Below are positions 24,030 through 37,100 of a stretch of 64,000 bases of DNA, one piece after another. Location: NCBI RefSeq assembly GCF_947623445.1, contig NC_135245.1:20157501-20221500 (forward strand), read 5' to 3'. Below the pieces are notes generated by a model. It made no database searches. It was not told the origin of the DNA and worked only from the letters and a program-made list of their open reading frames with translations. A program made the translations under genes and the position numbers. Each line of letters opens with the position of its first letter. Positions within the stretch are counted from its first letter, which is position 1. Source of the stretch: Clavelina lepadiformis. Its lineage: Eukaryota > Chordata > Ascidiacea > Aplousobranchia > Clavelinidae.

Positions 24030-25426
24030 GTAGACCGGGGCTAGTTGTAACAAATAAAATTACTCCCCGCAGCAAGGCAATACTCGGAGATTTTTTAGCG
24101 CCATCTACATCAACATGACAACAAAATGACGTCACTACAAGCAAAACCGAAAAAAATATAATAGAAAGAAGCATGGGTTGACCCTTCTGTTACTTTTAAG
24201 GTCTCATGGAAGTCCAACAACCAACCAACCAACCAAAGCAATATTTAGTGGCAGAGCGTTATAATGTTAGGAGCGCGCTGGTAACCGACGAGGGACGATG
24301 AGAAGAAGTGGCGATGAGACAAACACGGAAGAGAGAGAAAGCTTCCAACGACAAGTTGCCGGCGCGCCAGTGCATCGTAGGTTACGGTTCAGGCGGCATT
24401 ACCATCGCACATTGCGCCCCTGGTGTAGAAATGTTAAACCATGTAGTGCAGCAAAAGGGACATTTTATACCAATGGGACATTATGTTATCAGACTAATAT
24501 AACTTCTATAAAAATTCATTAAATTCACCTCTATGAAAGACAGGGACATTTCGTATTTTTGTATTTTTGTGTGTTTTTCTACTTCCTTCCTTCTCTTTTT
24601 CTATTATTTTTGTCGTCGGTAGAGGGCGTCAATGCAAATGCGATGGTAATTTTTTTTCAGGAAGGGTATATCCCAAATGTACCTGAAGTAGTAAAGTTTG
24701 GAAGATCCGAGGTGAATTTTCAAATATCTTGTTTGCTTAGGCCCTTTACATGTTGGATAGTTTACAATGATAGTATTTTTGTTACAATAATTTTGCTATT
24801 AATTGTGGGTGTTAACATAATAGCAATAATAATATGGAGCAGATTAACTATTGCTTATTTTGATACCTGTTACATTTACATTTTACCATAAATGCAAAGA
24901 TAATTTTTAAACATTTTTTCAATATAACTGTTTTGCAATTTAACCAAAGGACAGTTATCTAAAACCAGTAACAAATAAGATAGTGCAGGTGCTGGAGTCG
25001 ATGGCATAATGACTTTCTCTATCTCTTAAAATTGATGGGATTGTTGTTGTGTATTGTTTTATCGCTTGTCTTATTTCTCTCATAGTTGGAGTCAGTGAGT
25101 TCTTCTGTCTTATATTGTTGTTTGTTGACTGTGTTTTATCGTCGGGAGGGTGCAGGACCCGATGCAGCACTGGGTTCGCCAAGCCCAAAGCGATCCAGTG
25201 TCCCCGGCCCAAATTATGAACATTTTGCCCTCGCGCCCTTATACTAGCCTGCACCCTCACAACCCTATCCTAGGGGGACAAAGTGCCGTGTAGAATAGGG
25301 TAGGGACCTCTGACATTTCGCGCCTCCACTAGATGGCGGCACTGAATGAAACAAGTAGGTCCGACGGGGCATTAAGCCACAGTCACAAACAATTCGACGC
25401 TTATGGGGTTTGTTGTGGGTCCCCAG

Positions 25427-25480
25427 ATAAAATAGTGCTCCTAGGGTGTAGCTCGCTTAGGTTATCCAGCACTATTTTAT
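25427..25480. repeat. 13-bp perfect inverted repeat (hairpin)
   Basis: ATAAAATAGTGCT at 25427-25439 is the exact reverse complement of AGCACTATTTTAT at 25468-25480, with a 28-bp loop. It may be the terminus of a repeat or a stem-loop. Confidence 0.75.
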
Positions 25481-26084
25481 TTCAATCTTGCGAATAAACT
25501 TTTAGGGTTTTTGTTTTCGGAACCACACAATTCTATTTAGTTATTCCCATTATGTCCATCGACTCCAATGCAGTTACATTTCTATTTTTTATACTTACTG
25601 TATTTTATTTTAGGCATAAGATTCTATACTTTTCTTTATTCTGGCACTCCAACCTAATGCAGCGGTTGGATCGGTGCCTTAGTGCGCAACGTAACCTAAA
25701 ACAAACACAACCTTAAAAAGATAATTCACATACTGTATGGCCGGTTTGAGTTACCGGTGTTGGTTTCAACTATTTTTTTTTTTCAGGTTATCAGGTAAAG
25801 TATTACAGAGTAAAACAATCCTAGGTTGACCGCACTTCGGTCTTGTTGACTGCATTTTCAGTCAAATAAAATTGAAACAACAATAGGCCACAACATCTAA
25901 CGCGACCACCTGCCTTCTCTTATTGCCTTGTATAAAATTCTCACACCACACCACACCGCGCGATAACGACTAGGCCCTTCTAACATTTCATAGATGAGGT
26001 AGGGTCATGAGTTGTTGTTTTGTTTTTGTCTTTTCCTTCATAGAAAAATCTTTAAAATATTTCTTCTTGGGTCCCCAAATGCTT

Positions 26085-26185
26085 GTCCGCCCAACCTCGT
26101 TGTTTCATTTTGCGCGATTGCGACGGTTATTTACAGGTTGCAGGTAATTATATGAAATGAAACAACGACCAACGGTTGGGCGGAC
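26085..26185. repeat. 101-bp interrupted palindrome
   Basis: The left arm GTCCGCCCAACC + TCGTTGTTTCATTT pairs with the right arm AAATGAAACAACGA... + GGTTGGGCGGAC. The outer 12 bp and an inner 13 bp (CGTTGTTTCATTT / AAATGAAACAACG) are exactly complementary, with a few unpaired bases in the right arm. This would fold into a long hairpin; it is probably a small foldback element. Confidence 0.75.
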
Positions 26186-26892
26186 TCCCCCTGGCTTTAA
26201 GAGAAGGTGGTCGCATCGTAACGTACCAAATCCTATTTTAAAAAGGTATAAATTACATAATATATAGAAAAATATTTGGCTTGTTACAACGGTCTTTATC
26301 CCGCTTCTCTACGCCCATCAGTAGCGAAGTGGGGGATTCTCCCCGTTCCCAAAGAACCGTTCCAATGACTGCCACCTTGACGCGGTGGAACGGCTTCAAA
26401 AACTAAGAGCAGTCAACTTTTTGGCAACACCAATTTAAATTTTAAGTCAATTTTAAGCTTTTACCAGCATTAAGTCCGTTAGATTTTTTGTAAATTTTTA
26501 ACGTTGGCGTTATAGCAGGCCTAGGCCTACATCAGCTTTAATTCTATGGCTTCGTACTTTTAATCAAGATTTTGTTCTATATTTTTTTCAGCCAAAAGAA
26601 GTCGTCTTTTGATCCTGTGCCTAAGACGCACGCTCAAGCTTCTCTGATGGAACGACGACAACATGACTTTCTATAAAAGTGTTCTATATTATCTTTGCAA
26701 TATTTATACCGTTGCCGTGTTTTAGTTTTCACATCACGTCACTGCATTGTACGTCGCACTGCATATTACGTCACAAATTCTTGCATTTCCAATCTAAATG
26801 GTCTTAATTTCTAACTGATGGTCCTCGGCTCTTAATGGTTACAGGTTCTGGCTAATCTTGTAGACTACCCTAATTATCATCGGTTAAAAGAT

Positions 26893-27350
26893 CATAGTAA
26901 CTTAATTCTTACAATATACAAAATATGGAAGTTCTATACAAAATTCTAGAAATAATGAACTATACAAATGCATGATACATAATAAAATTGAAATCGTCAA
27001 TAAACCGCAATCGAATTCGCCACACGGCTGATTGGTGACTGGAAACAGGTTAAAGGTCATGTCCAAATATTTCCGCACAAAACAATATAAATTGGTTGGA
27101 AGTAAATCACTGGGAAACACTTGTTTGCAATCCTCATAACCATGCAATAAAGCCTCACGGTAACTTAATTCTTTTAATAAAATATATAAAATACACAATG
27201 CTAATGCAATATAAATGAAACAAACAACATGATACACAACAAAGTAACGCTTGTCACGTGCTAAAAACCGCAATCGAAATCGACACACGACTGATTGCTG
27301 ATTGGTGATTGGAAACAGGTTAAAGGTCATTTCCAAATCTTTCCTGTGTT
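26893..27350 (-). repeat. Divergent tandem duplication, unit about 265-270 bp
   Basis: TAACTTAATTCTT recurs at 26898 and 27161, and GGAAACAGGTTAAAGGTCAT at 27041 and 27311. AACCGCAATCGAA and ATTGGTGA blocks recur between them in the same order. A 156-codon minus-strand frame spans both copies and so repeats MTFNLFPxTNQ; I take this frame as a by-product of the repeat. Confidence 0.75.
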
Positions 27351-28341
27351 CTGGAGTTCCAATGACGGTCACAATAATATATTAGCTCGTAAAAATATTC
27401 GTAAGGATTAAGTGTTTCCGAACTTGTGGCCGCAAAACAGTATCATTGGTTCAATATAATAAAATATAATGCAGTAAAATTCTAATATAGAATTGTGTAA
27501 CAATATAAATATAAAAAATCGATTAGTTGCGGCAGCAACATAAAGTTCGTATAGCAAATCGTTCGATTTTCGACCATGATTATTTGCTGGTATGCTGATG
27601 AAGCCATGACTTGTGATTTGGCATTTTTGCTGAAACAAACATCTCATCAACTTAACTTGCCCGCTATCGTCCGCAAAATAATACCATTATTCGTGCACGT
27701 TTTAAACCTAGTAAATAAATAATAAATTTGTCGTCGCCGCCCGATGATTGGTTGATAACGAGCTTTCATCAGTGACACTGCGCGTCACTTCGTGAGTAAT
27801 GGTTTTGGCATCAAAGAAAACCAATTGGGAAACATATCTATCGAAAACATATAAACAATATTTAGCAATTTGGGAGTATATCAGTTTAGTGATGGAAGCT
27901 AATAAAACATTGGAACCCGCGTCTTTATAAATGGCACGGCTTATTAATAAGTTACAATTAAGTTTGTCATATTGTATTCTGTTGTCATCATATTTATTTT
28001 GCATCTATTGCGCTAATTTCTGTTTCATTGTATTCAGTTTTACATTTACTGTGTAGATTTTGTATGTTTTGTGTGTGGGTTATATTAATTGATAATGTTA
28101 TGGTTTAACTTGTGTATTTCGCTCTAAAATCAGTAAAGTTGCCAACTTGACTGCTTAAAAAGTGAGAAATTTATTGTGGAGAAGAAAACCTTGTCACATG
28201 TTGTTCAAGAATCGGTTTCTTAGAATGAGTCAAATGTCACAACATATATAAACAAAAAACAACTGTGTCAAAGCAGATCCCAACAGCCCTAAAATGTAGT
28301 GCAAGCACAATCTTTCTGAATGGGATTTCGAATAAGGTTTA
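27351..28341. other. No supported gene
   Basis: AT-rich sequence. CCGCAAAA...CAAT-like phrases near 27427 and 27671 suggest further, very diverged copies of the repeat just upstream, but I cannot delimit them. Confidence 0.35.
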
Positions 28342-30480
28342 GGGTTCGATTCCCTTCCACGCTGGGTATATTTTTTGACCATTTACATTTGATTTTAATG
28401 TACTGAAATTAACGGCATTGAAAGAAGCCGGTTTGTAGCTCAGACCTTAAACACCTCATCGTCTTATCTTAGGTCCCGAGTTCGATTCCTTGGCAGTCAT
28501 GTTTCCTTTTCATAGTTAAGATAATTCCTTTAAAAGTTTTAATATCATTAACGTGTAGACTACCCATCAAGGGTCGCATATGCCAGTAGTGTCTAATTGT
28601 TTGTAAGCGTATTTTTATTCTTCAAGAATGTAGCTGTTGTCTCATTTAACCATGAATGCACGAATACACATTATTGGCAAAATGCTTAATAATACAGACA
28701 ATGGTGCGATTCAACAAAACCAGTGCTCTGACCCAATGCTATAGACGGCCAGCTCATGGTTGAATAAAACGCAATGCAGGGAGGAGGAATCTGGTCAACT
28801 GCCCCAAGTTACCTACGTTCCTGGAACTGATGCGTCTGCTAGGACGGGCTCAATTGGGTTATGGGACGGTGCAGTGGTGAGAATTTTTTTGGATCGTCTA
28901 TTCCGAAACACGCGTGTTTGCAATTTAAGGCAAAACAAAAAATATAACAGGGTCGTACAAATTCTGCCTTCTTGCATCACGACATAGCATGTGATGTCGT
29001 TGCATGTATACCTTTCATTGTCGTGTTGCGTGCTGGTACTACCTTGTAAAAATGACAACTCTGTGGCGCAACGGTAGCGCAACTGACTACAAATCAGAAA
29101 GTGGCGTGTTCAAATCACATGCGGAGCACTTCTTATTCTCATCTCAGTTTTATGGTCTGGTACTGAAGAAAGGTTCCTGGACGATTCAACCTTAGTCTTA
29201 ATTTCATTGGTATAAATGTTCTGGGATCGATTTTTGAAAGCCTTGAACTTATTATATTTTCATTTTTATTACCTGGTGATGATATGAGTGCTGAATAAGG
29301 AAGGTCAAGTTAAACGAGTTGTAGCTCGCGATAGTAATCGCAGGACTCGGAGCGAAGGATCTTGGGTTCAGATCCCCCTGCAGTGGCATGGTTGTACCTT
29401 TCTTTTTTCAAACTTAACGACTTATGTGCATGTACGTAGTCATATTTGCTACACCACATCGTTTACATGAGTTAATTCGTAGCTCGTGTGACTCGACCCT
29501 GCTCTCGGTTTGGTTGGTTCCAGGTTCGATTCCCGGCCTTAAGCTCTTAAGCCACTCTTGCGTGAATAAAATGTAAGCAGCCTGGTCCACGGCCATAATG
29601 TAAGGTCATAAGGTTACATTTTCAAATCACGTCGAAGTCACTTTTCCTTTTATCTCGGTGTTACAATATTGATGAACATTTTCAGGTCAATTCGATTTCT
29701 GTATAGTCGAGGAAGATACTTCTAGAACAATTAAGCTCAGGATGACCCAACCAACATCTGTGGAAATCCTTGGTTTCATCGTAGGTGGTAAAGTTCCAGA
29801 GTTGAATCGACCGTAAGCTGAAATAAATGGCAGTCGGCCAACCTGACGATCAAAGGGTTATACGCAGAGCAGGAGCAAGGCATACTTCACAGAAATAATC
29901 GCGTCTTCTGTCATTGACATCGGTGCAAAGGTTCTGGCTTTGATTCATCACAAATTTTAACTTATTTTTTTTTTCAGCTGATGTGATGATGGTATCTGTG
30001 CTAATAATTGACGATTAGGCCAGACGAGTTATAGCTTGCGACGTCTGTCACAGAAATCGGAGCAAAATTTACCGAGTTCAGCTCTCTGTGGAGCCATATG
30101 ACCTGTGTCTTTCCCTTTTCGAAATTTAACAACTGATGCATCATCGTAGGTTATATTTGTTACACCACATCATATACGTGTGCAACTTCATAGCTCGTGT
30201 GCTTGGACACTGCACTCGGTGCTAGAGGTTCCAGGTTCGATCCCCGGCCATAGCAGAGTAAATACAGAAAGGTGGACATCTGGTCCATGGCATGAAACCA
30301 CCGAACAAGCGGTAGAAGCGCAGTGAAAGAATCGAGAGCCCAGTCCTCCAGAATAAAATTTTTTTTATTTCAGTGATTTCGAAAGATATATATTTGAAAT
30401 TTACAACAAAATAGATTCCTGTGTACAGCGGTTCAGGATAAAATTTGCCTGCTGGCATGGAGGTAGCGGGTTCGATACCC
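28342..30480 (+). repeat. Array of tRNA-like units with B boxes, including a 711-bp tandem duplication
   Basis: Eight sequences resembling the tRNA T-arm/B box, all on the plus strand: 28342 (GGGTTCGATTCCC), 28478, 29106, 29364, 29522 (AGGTTCGATTCCC), 30074, 30233 (AGGTTCGATCCCC) and 30468 (GGGTTCGATACCC). Several have a TAGCTC-type A-box block 40-70 bp upstream (28436, 29322, 29480, 30191) and a pyrimidine or T-rich tract downstream, as expected for a pol III terminator. The pair near 29314 and 29480 recurs near 30024 and 30191 at an offset of 710-711 bp, with similar sequence between. No unit folds into a complete, intact tRNA, so I call these tRNA pseudogenes or tRNA-derived SINE pieces. 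Confidence 0.65.
29059..29126 (+). pseudogene. Degenerate tRNA-like gene
   Basis: CTCTG (29059) pairs with CGGAG (29122) as a shortened acceptor stem. GCGC...GCGC forms the D stem, and CTGA-CTACAAA-TCAG the anticodon arm (loop anticodon ACA). The T arm has loop TTCAAAT but mismatched stem pairs, and two acceptor pairs are missing. It is the best-preserved unit of the local array and probably not a functional tRNA. Confidence 0.5.
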
Positions 30481-31439
30481 AGCTAGTGCAGCAGATGCAG
30501 TAAAATTATTTATGGCGCCATTTAGTGATAGAAAAGGCGACCACTAGATGGACACCATACACAACATATCCTACCCAGCCTCCTAAGCGACCTCGATTTA
30601 GAAGTTGCAAGCTTACTAAATGCTCACTGGATGAGGCTTCTTCTCGTAAACTAGGCATCGATCTTGCCAGTTTCAATTGATGTGGCCGCAAACTTAATCC
30701 CATGACGTCTGCTTAACTAATCCCTCCTGTAGGCTACGTGTCTCTGAACCTATCGTGACTGTCAGCATTGCCTTTTACGCTCGATCTATTTTATGTCTAT
30801 GTATCTGCCCTCCAAGCCCGAAAAAAAAACAGAACAAGTTGTTGACTGCCTAAAGCTGCAGAAAATAACTGGAGCAGAGAAAAATTGAAAGCGCTCCAAG
30901 CTGCCATCGATAGCAAGCCCGCACATTAAAAGAGGAATAGGCGGATTAGGCAGAGTAACGACCAATGTCTGAGCACGGCAAGAAACCCGCAAAAAAAGGT
31001 GTCACGTTTTTAGCAAATAATTTTGAAATAACCACTGTGATGTAAACGAGTAAGAATCAAACACTGGCAATTTATGAGCTTTGTATCTTAAAAACAAACA
31101 ACTGTATTTGGAAATGTTATTTAAATGTTGGAACACCCAAGCATGAGAGACGCATAGATCGTAACAAATAGTAAAGGTGATTGTAACAACTGTAGAGATA
31201 TCTCTTTGCTCTGTGTTGTTGGCCAAGTTATCGCCAGAATACTTTTTGTGCGTTTATGAATCCTAGCCAACTGTTTTTAGCCCGAATCACAAGGCAGCAT
31301 TATAGAAACAGCAAGTCATCAATTGACTTTATTTTTTCTATCCGACTAACCCAGAAAAATACCGAGATCAGGACGGTTCATCAGGTCAGTAACTGACAGC
31401 GCGGAAGTTGGTGAACAATTAAAGGATCTCTCCCAGATA
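30481..31439. other. No supported gene
   Basis: Low-information sequence between the tRNA-like array and a decayed LINE; 5' LINE remnants may extend back to about 31330. Confidence 0.35.
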
Positions 31440-31990
31440 ACTTTGCCTTGATCAGTGGCCTTCAGAAACTAATGATTGCTTTTGCAACCGAATGCGGAAG
31501 GTTCAATGGTCATCACTCATCAGCACCAACAAACAGTCTTCAAGCAACATCTCAGCATCTGCCACGAAATCGTAATGAAAGCAAACAACCTAGAAAATGT
31601 GAAGTCTTACATATACGTGACAGAAGAGAAAGTTGAACGCTTTAATAGGCGCTGTCTGTGGCGCAGTTAAGGAGCCACGTGGCACAACAAGATCGAGAAC
31701 AGCAGTGTGATGGAGCGCACTGGCTGCAGCTCTCTACCCTATCACATGAAAGCATGCCAACTCAGTTACGTCATGAGTCATGACCTCCGACTTCCCGATG
31801 TCAAAATTTGAAAGGACATCCTTCACGGTGAACTCATCTCTAGATCCAGGCCCATTGGTCGACTTCTCCTGCTTTTCCACGACAAGGTGAAGCGGGATAT
31901 TAAGCAGCTCCACCAAACCAACATGTACGAAATCCAGGTCAGCAACCGACAAGCTTTAAAGAAAAATTTGAACAGTGTATTTTCTAACGT
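31440..31990 (+). mobile_element. Decayed non-LTR retrotransposon (LINE) fragment
   Basis: Translated pieces in different frames resemble the end of an endonuclease-reverse transcriptase ORF. LQKLMIAFATECGRFN recalls the reverse transcriptase thumb region. KDILHGELISRSRPIGR followed by KVKRDIKQLHQTN recalls the C-terminal 'GELxxGxRxxGRPxxRxKDxxKRDLK' block of RTE/CR1-like elements. Frameshifts and a stop break the frame, so it is inactive. Confidence 0.5.
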
Positions 31991-33563
31991 TGCTCCACCT
32001 TATACGAATGGAAAATTTCTTGAAAACTCGGAAAACATTATTAGTATTCAGTGAATCAGTGTCCACTAGAGACCCGCCATATAATTCACTCGGCTAAGAC
32101 GTGTCTTTAATTTTGTTAAATGGATCGTAAGAAACAAAAAAGTGATTATTTCACTCTCACCGAACTCGAGGTCACACAGCCAGTCATTGAAGCTGCTTGG
32201 ATTTTACTGGGTATGTGATTAAGTCTAGAAAAAAGATTTAAGTTAGGTTTACTTATCTACAGGGTATGATGAAACATTTAAATTCAGTTAGCGTGAAGTA
32301 TGGAAAGGTAATTATGAACGTCCGATTTTTTCGTTGAAATAGCGACAGACCAAAAAACCCCAAAAATAATTGAAATTCCATGAAATTCCTAATTCTGAGA
32401 AGTAGCTGCATAAGAATGAAAACTTCTCTGCGCTGGAAGACAGAACCTTTCTGGAAAGTGAACGTCATTGGCGATTTGGTGAATCATTGGCGGCTTGTTG
32501 ATCCGAGAATCATCGCTTGAACCTACAAACATAATGGCTCGATTCAAGATATAGTTTACGCTGTTTTGCATCTGAAGTTAACAAGGTAAAAACTTATTAT
32601 ATCATGAGAGTCTATGATAGTAACTTACAAAATTTTTTATATTTATTCACGGGATGTTTATTTACAAAAATATAACAAGCCAAAACCGGTTTGAAAGCTA
32701 ACTTGTACTTATATAACCTAGCAAGCTATAAACCAGTTTAAATAACTGATGTAGATCTGACGTCAGCCGAAAATATATTCAAGAAACCAAAACTTCAAAC
32801 TGACAGTCTCACAATCTTCAGCCATTTAGTCATAGCACAATAAAGACCATGCTCACGCGCAATTACCGAAAAGGAAAAAGTGATAAAACCCAAAGTTTTA
32901 CAAAACATGCAAGATGGTAATAATACAATTGTGCTACAACATACTAAGTTAGCTTGATCATGAAATCAACAAAATAAGTTAAACTAACAAGTTTACACAA
33001 AATTTACCACTATCATAAGCATTTGTATCACTATCAACAAAATACTGAATGTTCAACTCACCAAACCTATAAGAGCAAGCTTTCACTCTGCGCTGTAATA
33101 TTGAACTGATCAAGCCAACGCACAACTTCTCACATCTGCGACCTTCTCAGCCACCGTCAAACTAAAATGACCACGAGTTTCTTTATTGTGACGTCATCTG
33201 GCATTCGGCGCTGTGCGCGTTAATTAAAGTCTGGCTTCTTTCCAAAATTATCCTCGTAAAGCGCTAAGGAGTAATTTTCAGCTTAAACTTGCAATCTATG
33301 ATGTCTATAGAAAATGAAAATCAACCAAGTTGACGCAATAAACTTCGACACAGAAACATTGACGTAATTAGTTTGTCGTACCAAAGGGACGTTCTGCTAT
33401 CGGACTAAATAGCTTCTATATTTTTGTGCGTTTTATACTTCCTAATGTTACTATTAGTTTTGCTTTGATTAGATTAAGAGTATTTTTAATATAATAGTAA
33501 TCACGTAATAGATATATTTATCTTTCTAATTTTAACCTATTTCTATGTCAATCTTGGCTATTG
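31991..33563. other. No supported gene
   Basis: AT-rich sequence with short ORFs only. Perfect TGACGTCA octamers occur near 32759 and 33188. Confidence 0.4.
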
Positions 33564-33665
33564 CGACTGCCTTGTTTAACGCAGCTAACTTTCCTCGCAG
33601 TCGTTCAATTCAATGATTGCAAAGCTTGTTCGACTTCCAAAAATATTTGACACTGGCAGTCGAGG
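33564..33665 (+). repeat. Dispersed repeat, copy 2
   Basis: CTTGTTTAACGCAGCTAA, GCAGTCGTTCAATT, TTCGACTTCCAAAAATATTTG and ACACTGGCAG match the copy at 23534-23650 in order and strand. The match includes the flanking CTGC/GCAG, so this is probably the same short element. Confidence 0.65.
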
Positions 33666-34175
33666 AGATCGCATTAGGCATGAGGCGTGTGAAGCTGGCA
33701 TTTAAATACGTTCAGTGAATTCACCGATGACGATGACGTAGATTGAAAGCAATGAAGTGGAAAGAAGAAGACGGCCGGAACATTAAAATGAAAGTTGACT
33801 GAATACAAGTGTTTTATTTACGGTAATAAAAATGTTATTATTACTAAAAATATCCGTAAATGTTCATGCCAACAAACGCATCAAACATAGAAGATATAAT
33901 AAAAACGGATAATTGGTAAATATTTGAATAAAAATACGGTAATATGAACAAATCGCATGAAAAGTATCGATCAATAAAACAGGTGACATTTAAAGTTGCT
34001 CGTGTCCAACAATCTCACTTAAGCCAATTAACTCCAAATCTTGCCTGTGAGGCTTATCATGCATACAAGCGCATTTCATCGACCGAGCTATGTAGAGAAA
34101 CACATCTGTATGCGAGCAGCAAAGTCGTTATGAATTTGTAAGAGTGAGTGAATTTACAGTGGTTTTCTACATCTT
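33666..34175. other. 3' flank of the EGF-pentraxin gene
   Basis: Sequence downstream (on the minus strand) of the EGF-pentraxin stop codon. It is AT-rich and may hold the 3' UTR. No other feature is seen. Confidence 0.4.
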
Positions 34176-37100
34176 CTAAATTGTTTTGCATTCAGCGTCG
34201 GAAGTGGTGACGTCACCAAATATATCAACGTTGGACAATGCCAGGTGAACCACGGTGTCGGTTGGAGCAACACAAGTCCGCGCCATTTCGCTGATTTCAG
34301 AAGCACTGAGTTGTCTCGGCCACATCATGACGCTTTGCATGCTACCTCTGTGAAATATACAACACTGCACAAAACACGAGTTCACGTGAAAACAACAGCG
34401 TGTATCTGCAACGGACTGCATCGCGTTTTAACCACATTATCCACTTTAAACAGATTTTATGTTCACCACTTACTGGAAAGCTACGTCTTGCAGGAGCAAG
34501 CCTTGGAATACAGTCCGATCCTGGCCAAATATCAACGTCCCTCCCCCAGGAATTAATTGCCCTGTGTGTCCTGAAGTCTGTCGGTGCTCTCCATCCACAT
34601 AAAAGGACGAAGTCGTCCGTTCTTTGAACGAGACGCAAAGATGAGTCTGCAAAGTTGAACATTCATCTTTGAATTTCATAAAAGTACGGGTGGTGTTACA
34701 ATGGTAGAATCAATTTCATCTTAGCTGTATGGATAGAACTAACGTTAACTCAATGTTAACAAAACTACTTGGATCTACAGCACAGTAGTGCACACAATGC
34801 ATCATACGCACCCATCTGTTTGATTCAACTGTCCATGGAAACATCATGGAACCAAAACCAGCTTCCAGTACAAATCCGCCAAATGCAATTCCAAGAAGCA
34901 TTTCGTTGTACTCGCTGGTCACGTTATAAGCGGCCAAAGCAGCATATTCAAATGAACCCTTGGTCGAGTAAAACCACAGACATAGGGTGGCCTCAGACAA
35001 CGATGGAAGACTCGGTCGATATTTGATGTAATTGGTTGTCTGGGCAACACTTGGAAAGTTAAATTCCACAACCTCGCCTGAAGATAGAAAAATGGGACAG
35101 CGTCAGCGGACAATTGTTAAGTGTGTTTCAGATTTAAATAAGCTCAAATTAAACTCAAACTCAAACTGGAAGAAAAATGTCATATTGTCATAAAGTTTTT
35201 ATTATATATACTAAATACACTAAATACTAAGTTTATTACAAAAAATATTTTGGCTAATAAGACTTGGTACTGTGCTTAAATTTGATTTGTATGTTGAAAG
35301 ATTTTTACCCTTCAGCTTACAGCCACCTGTGGTCTATATATAACGTATATGAGGCACATTCATTGGGTAAGCTATGGCACAGCTTGCATTGAAGCATATT
35401 CCTAAACATTCATATCCAAGAATAAAGCAACAAAGTATACAAAATGTTTGTAGAAAAATTCCTTGAAAAATGGGGTGCTTGAGTTGTTGAACAGTTACTA
35501 GCTTGTATTTATCGCTAATGTTGCGCTGTAATTATTATCATAAAATGAGCGAAAACCTTTAGGAAAACTCACTTCTGTTAGAATCAATAAATAATTTCAG
35601 CATCAATCCGGACACATTTGCAATCTATCGTGGAAGCATTTCTTGTACATCGACTGTCATTAAGGTATACTTTTGATAGCTAAAATCTTTATATTTCTAA
35701 AGTTCACTAAAATTTATACCTGAACATCTGACTCCATCTCCAAAATAACCATCAATGCAAGTACAAACGAAACTGCCGAGTGAGTTTGAACAGACAGCGT
35801 TGCTATCGCAGTTGTCCGTATTTAATGAACATTCATTGATATCTGAGGCAAGAAACTTATCAAAATGCAAATTTGCCTTTAATCTACAATGCTCTAGTTA
35901 TCTAGTACTTCATCACTTCAAACATCAATTATTACTTTCTATAACAGTAAAATGTCAGGCATACCTGCACATGCGTAACCATCACCAGCATAGCCATCAG
36001 CGCATGCACAAGAGAAGCTGCCATCAACATTGTTGCAGATAGCATTCACATGACAGCCAGCAGCGTTTAATAAACATTCATCGATATCTGAAAGAAGCAA
36101 TTGAGTGATTGAATACTTTATGGCTAACATTGAAAGTTTAACAAGGTGATATGTTCATAGATGAAGTGAAATATTTCAAGTGCTCTTTGTCATGGCTGAT
36201 GCATGAACTTGTCATTGTATTACCTGTGCAAGATGTACCATTTCCATTAAAACCAGTACGACAAGCGCAATCAAAGCTTCCAACACTGTTGGTGCAGTCA
36301 GCATTGGTGTCACAAGTGTCAATGTTGGTGGCACATTCATCCAAATCTGAAACACGGTTCAAAACGATAAATAAAAAATCAAAACTGTTCAAAGTTGGCT
36401 ACGTCATTGGAACTTGCACAAAGCTAGCTTGGTAACTGGGGCTCGAGCCAGGAGGAATCATGCCCAAATAAGTCTTGCAAGATTTTCTCCAGTCCAAAGA
36501 AAACGATTAATTATGATACTACACCAAAGTTGATGAGCTTCTACCCATGCATATCAGCCCGTCTCCACTGTAACCAGTATCACAAGTACAATTATAAAAT
36601 CCGATGGTATTCACACAAGTTGCAAGGCTATGACAAGTGCGGTTGTTTGTAGAGCATTCGTCAATATCTGGGAAAATAAAGTTGCTCTCTCTGAAACGAT
36701 CACACTTTTTATTTTCTATGTCGTAAATATTATCACCAGCAAAGGTGAAAAAAATAGGAAAATATCTTACTTAAGCACAAGTTTTTCATTAAAATTACCA
36801 TTAATCAATACCTTCATTCATCCTAATACATATGCAACAGCCTAACTATTGTGACGAAAAGCATTCACACAACAGCCATTAGGAGAAATTTTGACACTTA
36901 AGGGAAAAAATAAATAAAGCCACTGTACTCTGTTAATATGTTCTGAAAAAATATCATTTTTTGACTAGGTTTGGCAGACTTGGATCTAAAGCAAAAAATT
37001 AGACCTAAAGTTTAAAATTTGTGTCACTCAAAATACTTAAAATCAGTCAGTTACCAAACAATGTTGGCAAAAACACAATTACTCTTCACAGAAGGAACAG

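Larger units (their letters stand above)
24046..26880. other. Repeat-rich non-coding region
   Basis: No gene is supported; ORFs are short and lack splice context. The stretch 25140-25500 is locally GC-rich and looks like the end of an unclassified repeat. Two palindromes are listed separately. Confidence 0.45.

Noticed and set aside
26902..27372. 156-codon minus-strand ORF
   Set aside because: It spans two copies of a DNA repeat, so its internal peptide repeat is a by-product; no splice context or family likeness.
28436..28500. A functional tRNA gene with TAGCTC A box and GAGTTCGATTCC B box
   Set aside because: The D and anticodon arms do not fold and the spacing is wrong; kept only as part of the tRNA-like array.
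34342..34662. 106-codon minus-strand ORF
   Set aside because: It is out of frame with the pentraxin exon in the same place and shows no domain; the phase-consistent pentraxin frame is preferred.
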